Notes under the pieces: generated by a model
The model's input: the letters and a program-made list of their open reading frames with translations, nothing else
What the model was told of the DNA's origin: nothing
Database searches by the model: none
Part shown: in pieces, positions 60,826 through 64,000 of the stretch
How the letters are laid out: each line of letters opens with the position of its first letter
Position numbering within the stretch: the first letter of the stretch is position 1
Program-made: the position numbers and the translations under genes
From: Hyphomicrobiaceae bacterium
Lineage (GTDB): Bacteria; Pseudomonadota; Alphaproteobacteria; Rhizobiales; Hyphomicrobiaceae
Length of the DNA stretch: 64,000 nt
NCBI GenBank assembly: GCA_030655135.1
Contig: JAURWC010000081.1
Coordinates: forward strand, 62,001-126,000
Direction of reading: 5' to 3'

Positions 60826-62304
60826 ATGCCAGGGGGAATTCAGCTGCAGATTTCAGGTGCCGCTCAGCCTGCGGGGCTTTCGACGCTGTTCTTCGTCGAG
60901 TTGTGGGAGCGCTTTTCGTATTATGGCATGCGCGCCATTCTCGTGTTCTTCATGGTGGCGCCGGTGGCCGAAGGGGGGCTCGGGTTCTCTACGGTCCAGG
61001 CGGCGCTGTTCTATGGAAACTACACGATGGCGGTGTACCTGCTGGCGCTGCCGGGCGGGTTCATAGCGGACCGCTTCATCGGCGCGCGCAACGCGGTGCT
61101 GATCGGCGGCGTCATCATCGCGCTCGGACATTTTGCGCTGGCCGCAGGCGGGATGCCGGCCTTCTACGCCGGCGTCGTGCTGGTGTCGCTGGGCACGGGA
61201 CTGTTCAAGCCCAGCATCTCGGCGATGGTGGGCGAGCTTTATGAGGCGGACGATCCGCGCCGCGATGCCGGCTTCACCTACTTCTACATGGGCGTGAACA
61301 TCGGCGGGCTGCTGGCGCCGCTGGTGACGGGATTTTTGGCGCAGAGCGCGGCCTTCAAAGGCTGGCTGGCGTCGCTGGGCTTCGACCCGGCGACGACTTG
61401 GCACTGGGGCTTTGCGGCGGCCGGCGTGGGGATGACGATCGCGCTTGGGATTTTCATGGCGCGGACGAGCAAGTTTGCCGGCCTTGGCGACGCGCCATCC
61501 GTGCGCGCGACCGGCTGGCTCGAAGTGACCGCGATGTTCGTGGCGACGGCTGGCCTGCTGGCGTTGCTGCTGGTGTCGGACCAGCCGGGTCTGGAATGGC
61601 TGCGCTATCTGCTTATCATCGTGCCGCTGGCGGCGATCGCCTTTTTCAGCCGGCGGGAGGATCTGGAGGCGGGGCGCATCGCGGCGATCTTCGTGTTCTT
61701 CGTGGCGGCGATGGTGTTCTGGTCGGCGTTCGAGCAAGCGGGGTTATCGATCGCGCTGTTCTCAGACCGGCTGACGGACAATGTTCTGTTCGGCTGGGCC
61801 ATCCCGTCGGCTTGGTATCAATCGCTCAACCCGATGTTCGTCATCTTGCTGGGGCCGCTGTTCATCGTGCTGTGGACGGCGCTTGGCGTGCGGCAACCCA
61901 CGACGCCGGTCAAGTTCGCGATGGCCCTCGGGCTGTTGGCGGCGTCGTTTCTGGTGATGGTGCCGGCGGCGCTTTCCACGGCTGCCGTGCCGGCCAGCCC
62001 GCTGTGGCTGGTGGTGTATTTCCTGCTGATCACGATGGGAGAGTTGTGCCTCAGCCCCGTTGGCTTGAGCGCGATGACGAAGCTGGCGCCGCCGCGGCTC
62101 GTGGGCCTGATGCTGGGCGTTTGGTTTCTTGCAGCAGCGTTCGGCAACAAGCTGGCGGGCGTTTTCGGGACCGGGTTCACGTCCGACGATCCGGCGGGGT
62201 TAGCGAGCTATTTCGCTTCGTTCGCGGCGTTCGGCGGGGCGGCCGCGCTAGCCATGCTGGCCTTGACGCCTTGGCTGAAGCGCCAGATGGCCGGCGTGCG
62301 CTAA
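60826..62304 (+). CDS. POT-family (PTR2) proton-coupled peptide transporter
   Basis: The product is 492 aa with about 14 membrane helices. The POT signatures are FFVELWERFSYYGMRAIL (the ExxERFxYYG motif in helix 1), GGFIADRFIGARNAVLIGG and FTYFYMGVNIGGLLAP. EQAGLSIALF and GELCLSPVGLSAMTKLAP are also typical. It imports di- and tripeptides with protons. The start is by length; the SD is weak (GGCGGGCGG). Confidence 0.93.
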   Translation: MPGGIQLQISGAAQPAGLSTLFFVELWERFSYYGMRAILVFFMVAPVAEGGLGFSTVQAALFYGNYTMAVYLLALPGGFIADRFIGARNAVLIGGVIIALGHFALAAGGMPAFYAGVVLVSLGTGLFKPSISAMVGELYEADDPRRDAGFTYFYMGVNIGGLLAPLVTGFLAQSAAFKGWLASLGFDPATTWHWGFAAAGVGMTIALGIFMARTSKFAGLGDAPSVRATGWLEVTAMFVATAGLLALLLVSDQPGLEWLRYLLIIVPLAAIAFFSRREDLEAGRIAAIFVFFVAAMVFWSAFEQAGLSIALFSDRLTDNVLFGWAIPSAWYQSLNPMFVILLGPLFIVLWTALGVRQPTTPVKFAMALGLLAASFLVMVPAALSTAAVPASPLWLVVYFLLITMGELCLSPVGLSAMTKLAPPRLVGLMLGVWFLAAAFGNKLAGVFGTGFTSDDPAGLASYFASFAAFGGAAALAMLALTPWLKRQMAGVR

Positions 62305-62320
62305 GGACCGGCCCATAAGA

Positions 62321-62347
62321 AAAGCCCCGGCACGTGGCCGGGGCTTT
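62321..62347. terminator. Bidirectional terminator between transporter and small protein gene
   Basis: Perfect 11-bp stem AAAGCCCCGGC/GCCGGGGCTTT with loop ACGTG, between two convergent genes. Confidence 0.9.
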
Positions 62348-62356
62348 CACGAATGA

Positions 62357-62614
62357 TCAATCCTCGTATTCCGTATCGTAGTCGTCATTGTCATTGTCAT
62401 CGTCATATGACGAGTAATAGCGATCGTCGTATCCGGAATCGAACAGGTTCACACCGACACCTCCCCATCCGTAATGATCGCCGCCACCGTGCCAGTGATG
62501 CCCGTGGCCATGCCAATGGTGGCCGCCACGATCTTTGGCCTCGGCCGCGCCGGCGAACGATATCGCTCCGGCAGCCGTGACGAGTGCGAGTGCTATGCTT
62601 GGGATCCGTTGCAT
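62357..62614 (-). CDS. Small exported His/Gly- and Asp/Tyr-rich protein
   Basis: The product is 85 aa with a signal peptide (residues 1-26, AEA-K). A His/Gly stretch (GGHHWHGHGHHWHGGGDHYGW) and an acidic Asp/Asn/Tyr tail (DDDNDNDDYDTEYED) follow. Both look able to bind metal ions. AAGGAGG precedes the ATG. No family is recognised. Confidence 0.75.
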   Translation of the reverse strand: MQRIPSIALALVTAAGAISFAGAAEAKDRGGHHWHGHGHHWHGGGDHYGWGGVGVNLFDSGYDDRYYSSYDDDNDNDDYDTEYED

Positions 62615-62934
62615 CTTGTGCCTCCTTATCGGCGGTTGACCGCCAGGCTTTGCGGCTTGAGCCGCTGACGCTATGCGCGTCTGCCGATGACAACGGTTGG
62701 GGCATCGGCTGGTTGCGCGACAATACCGCGCGATCGTGTCGCCCGTTGGGAACGGCGTTCTGCACGATGCGGGCGGTGCGGCGGAACAGGCGTCAACGCT
62801 TTATCAACTATAAGCGGCAATGGCGTAGGCTGAAAAAGCCGGCCATTAAGCGGTGGCGCGCTAAAGATACCGTTATATCAGTTATTAGAATTTGAGCTTT
62901 CGCTGACGTCGATTTTTTAAGAACGGTATTGGCT
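62615..62934. other. Intergenic stretch before the Tad genes
   Basis: 320 bp with no supportable gene. The last 80 bp are distinctly A/T-rich (TATATCAGTTATTAG at about 62873) and probably carry the tadE promoter. An Arg-rich open frame here has no ribosome-binding site. Confidence 0.5.
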
Positions 62935-63372
62935 ATGACATGCTCTTTCCTACGCATGTTCCGGCGCGACGAGGATGGTACAGCTGCGATCGAATTCGCG
63001 CTGGTGTTGCCGGTTTTTCTTGTCTTGTTGCTGGGCATTCTCGCTTACGGAATATATTTTGCGGCGGCTAACAGCACCGCGCAGCTGGCTGCAGACGCAG
63101 CGCGCGCGTCGGTTGCGGGCATCAACGATGCCGAGCGGGCGAGCTTGGCGCGCGCCAACATCGCAAGCAACGTCGGCAGTTACGGCGTTCTGATCGACGC
63201 GTCGAAAGTCACGGTCGTGGCAGCGCCGCTGGCCAGCGATCCCAATCAGTTCCGGGTTTCCATCAGCTACAACGCCGTGAACCTGCCAATCTGGAGCTTC
63301 ACGCCGTTTCTGCCGCTACCCTCACAGGTCATCGAGCAGTCGGCGATTATTGCACGCGGAGGATATAAATGA
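62935..63372 (+). CDS. tadE: TadE-family pilus assembly protein
   Basis: The product is 145 aa. The signature of Tad minor pilins is RRDEDGTAAIEFALVLPVFLVLLLGILAYG, with the prepilin-type hydrophobic stretch. AADAARASVAGI and a C-terminal beta-rich part follow. It forms part of the Flp/Tad adhesion pilus. The ATG at 62935 was chosen; a TTG at 62929 is also in frame. Its stop overlaps the next start by ATGA. Confidence 0.9.
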   Translation: MTCSFLRMFRRDEDGTAAIEFALVLPVFLVLLLGILAYGIYFAAANSTAQLAADAARASVAGINDAERASLARANIASNVGSYGVLIDASKVTVVAAPLASDPNQFRVSISYNAVNLPIWSFTPFLPLPSQVIEQSAIIARGGYK

Positions 63373-64000
63373 GCCCTCGCGTACAGATCGCCGCTCTGCG
63401 CCAAAACCTCGACGTCTATCGCGCGGACGAACGCGGCGGCATCGCCATCATCTCGTCCGCCTTTTTCATGGTCGCCATCGGCGTTTGCGCTTTCGCGATC
63501 GATCTCGGGTCGCTCTATCTGGAGAAGCGCCGGGCGCAAAGTTTCACGGATCTGGCGGCCATGGCGGCGGCCGCGGACCTGCCGAACGCGGAGGCTGCCG
63601 CGCGTGCGACGTTGGTTTCCAACAACATCGACATCAGCAAGGCGACGATTGCGGTGCAGCTGGGCAACTACATCGACAGCGGTGCCGTTGCGACACGTTT
63701 CAAGGTGGGCGTCCTGCCGCTCAACGCTGCGCGCGTCACCATGACGAAGCCCGGCCAGATCTTCTTCGCCAAAACGTTCATGGGAGACGACTGCTGCAAC
63801 ATGACCGTTGCAGCGGTTTCGGCCAACGACCAGCGCGCGCGCTATACGATAGGCAGCCGGCTGCTGGGTCTGAACGGGGGCGTTATCAATGAGCTGCTCG
63901 GCGGACTTCTCGGCGGCAACGTCAACCTGTCCGTGATGGATTATAATGCGCTTGCCGCGGCCAACGTCAGCCTGTTCGACCTCGGCAACGCACTCGGCGT
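63369..64000 (+). CDS. TadG-like Flp pilus protein, cut by the window edge
   Basis: 210 codons are visible, and the 3' part continues beyond the window. RADERGGIAIISSAFFMVAIGVCAFAIDLGSLYLEKRRAQSFTDLAAMAAA is the TadE/TadG membrane-anchored start (DUF2134-like). A Cys pair lies in GDDCCNM. It is translationally coupled to tadE by ATGA. The role is in Flp pilus assembly. Confidence 0.85.
   Translation, partial: MSPRVQIAALRQNLDVYRADERGGIAIISSAFFMVAIGVCAFAIDLGSLYLEKRRAQSFTDLAAMAAAADLPNAEAAARATLVSNNIDISKATIAVQLGNYIDSGAVATRFKVGVLPLNAARVTMTKPGQIFFAKTFMGDDCCNMTVAAVSANDQRARYTIGSRLLGLNGGVINELLGGLLGGNVNLSVMDYNALAAANVSLFDLGNALG

Overview
The window looks like chromosomal DNA of an alphaproteobacterium of the order Hyphomicrobiales (Rhizobiales). 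The evidence is gene content and order: hflK-hflC-DUF2065-degP, the PleD-DivK cell-cycle pair, a DUF3572 gene, an EipB/DUF1849 envelope protein, the DUF983-NUDIX-rpmG block, HWE/HisKA_2-type kinases, EcfG-type promoters, and GC-rich codon use. It resembles a Hyphomicrobium- or Rhodoplanes-like genome, but the sequence alone does not settle the genus.

Layout. Positions 1-15.7 kb are housekeeping and envelope genes: a truncated TonB-dependent receptor, psd, the degP/hflKC membrane quality-control cluster, a YbdK-type ligase, a YceI protein, an SDR oxidoreductase, glutathione reductase, a DUF2059 protein, rpiA, gabD and a phosphoglycolate-phosphatase-like HAD enzyme. From 15.9 to 25.6 kb, topA and rnr are separated by about 4.5 kb of accessory DNA: a frameshifted OLD-type ATPase/Toprim gene, a lipoprotein, a fasciclin protein, a small secreted protein and repeats. 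From 25.6 to 35 kb there is a possible PD-(D/E)XK protein, several small metabolic genes, a DUF3302-like/HlyD pair, a rhomboid protease, and DUF983-NUDIX-rpmG, with many short dispersed repeats between them. From 35.6 to 42.2 kb lie pleD-divK, DUF3572-ROK kinase, eipB, RidA-GDPD and proline iminopeptidase. From 42.4 to 60.5 kb is a sensing and stress region: two HWE-type kinases, a lone receiver, an OmpR/histidine-kinase pair, many small exported or membrane proteins, an AI-2E-type permease, and at least two good EcfG promoters. It also holds tRNA-Pro(CGG), tRNA-Gln(TTG), and a mini-island bounded by a 50-bp duplication of the tRNA-Gln 3' half. From 60.8 kb to the end are a POT peptide transporter and the start of a Tad pilus locus (tadE, tadG-like).

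How the genes work together. HflK/HflC, DUF2065 and DegP form a membrane and periplasm quality-control unit. RpiA, GabD and Gph are general carbon metabolism. PleD and DivK act in polarity and c-di-GMP signalling. The small exported proteins at 44-58 kb, with GGAAC-N16/17-CGTT-like promoters and HWE kinases nearby, fit the alphaproteobacterial general stress response.

Seven short genes were recovered that a simple 60-codon ORF search or a standard-start search would miss or misplace: rpmG (55 aa), a 24-aa membrane peptide, a 49-aa Cys-rich protein, a start-less second DUF2065-like frame, a GTG-started 78-aa protein coupled to its upstream gene, and the true 5' parts of the OLD and ROK genes. 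At least six dispersed repeat families were seen. No CRISPR array, rRNA, transposase or integrase was seen.
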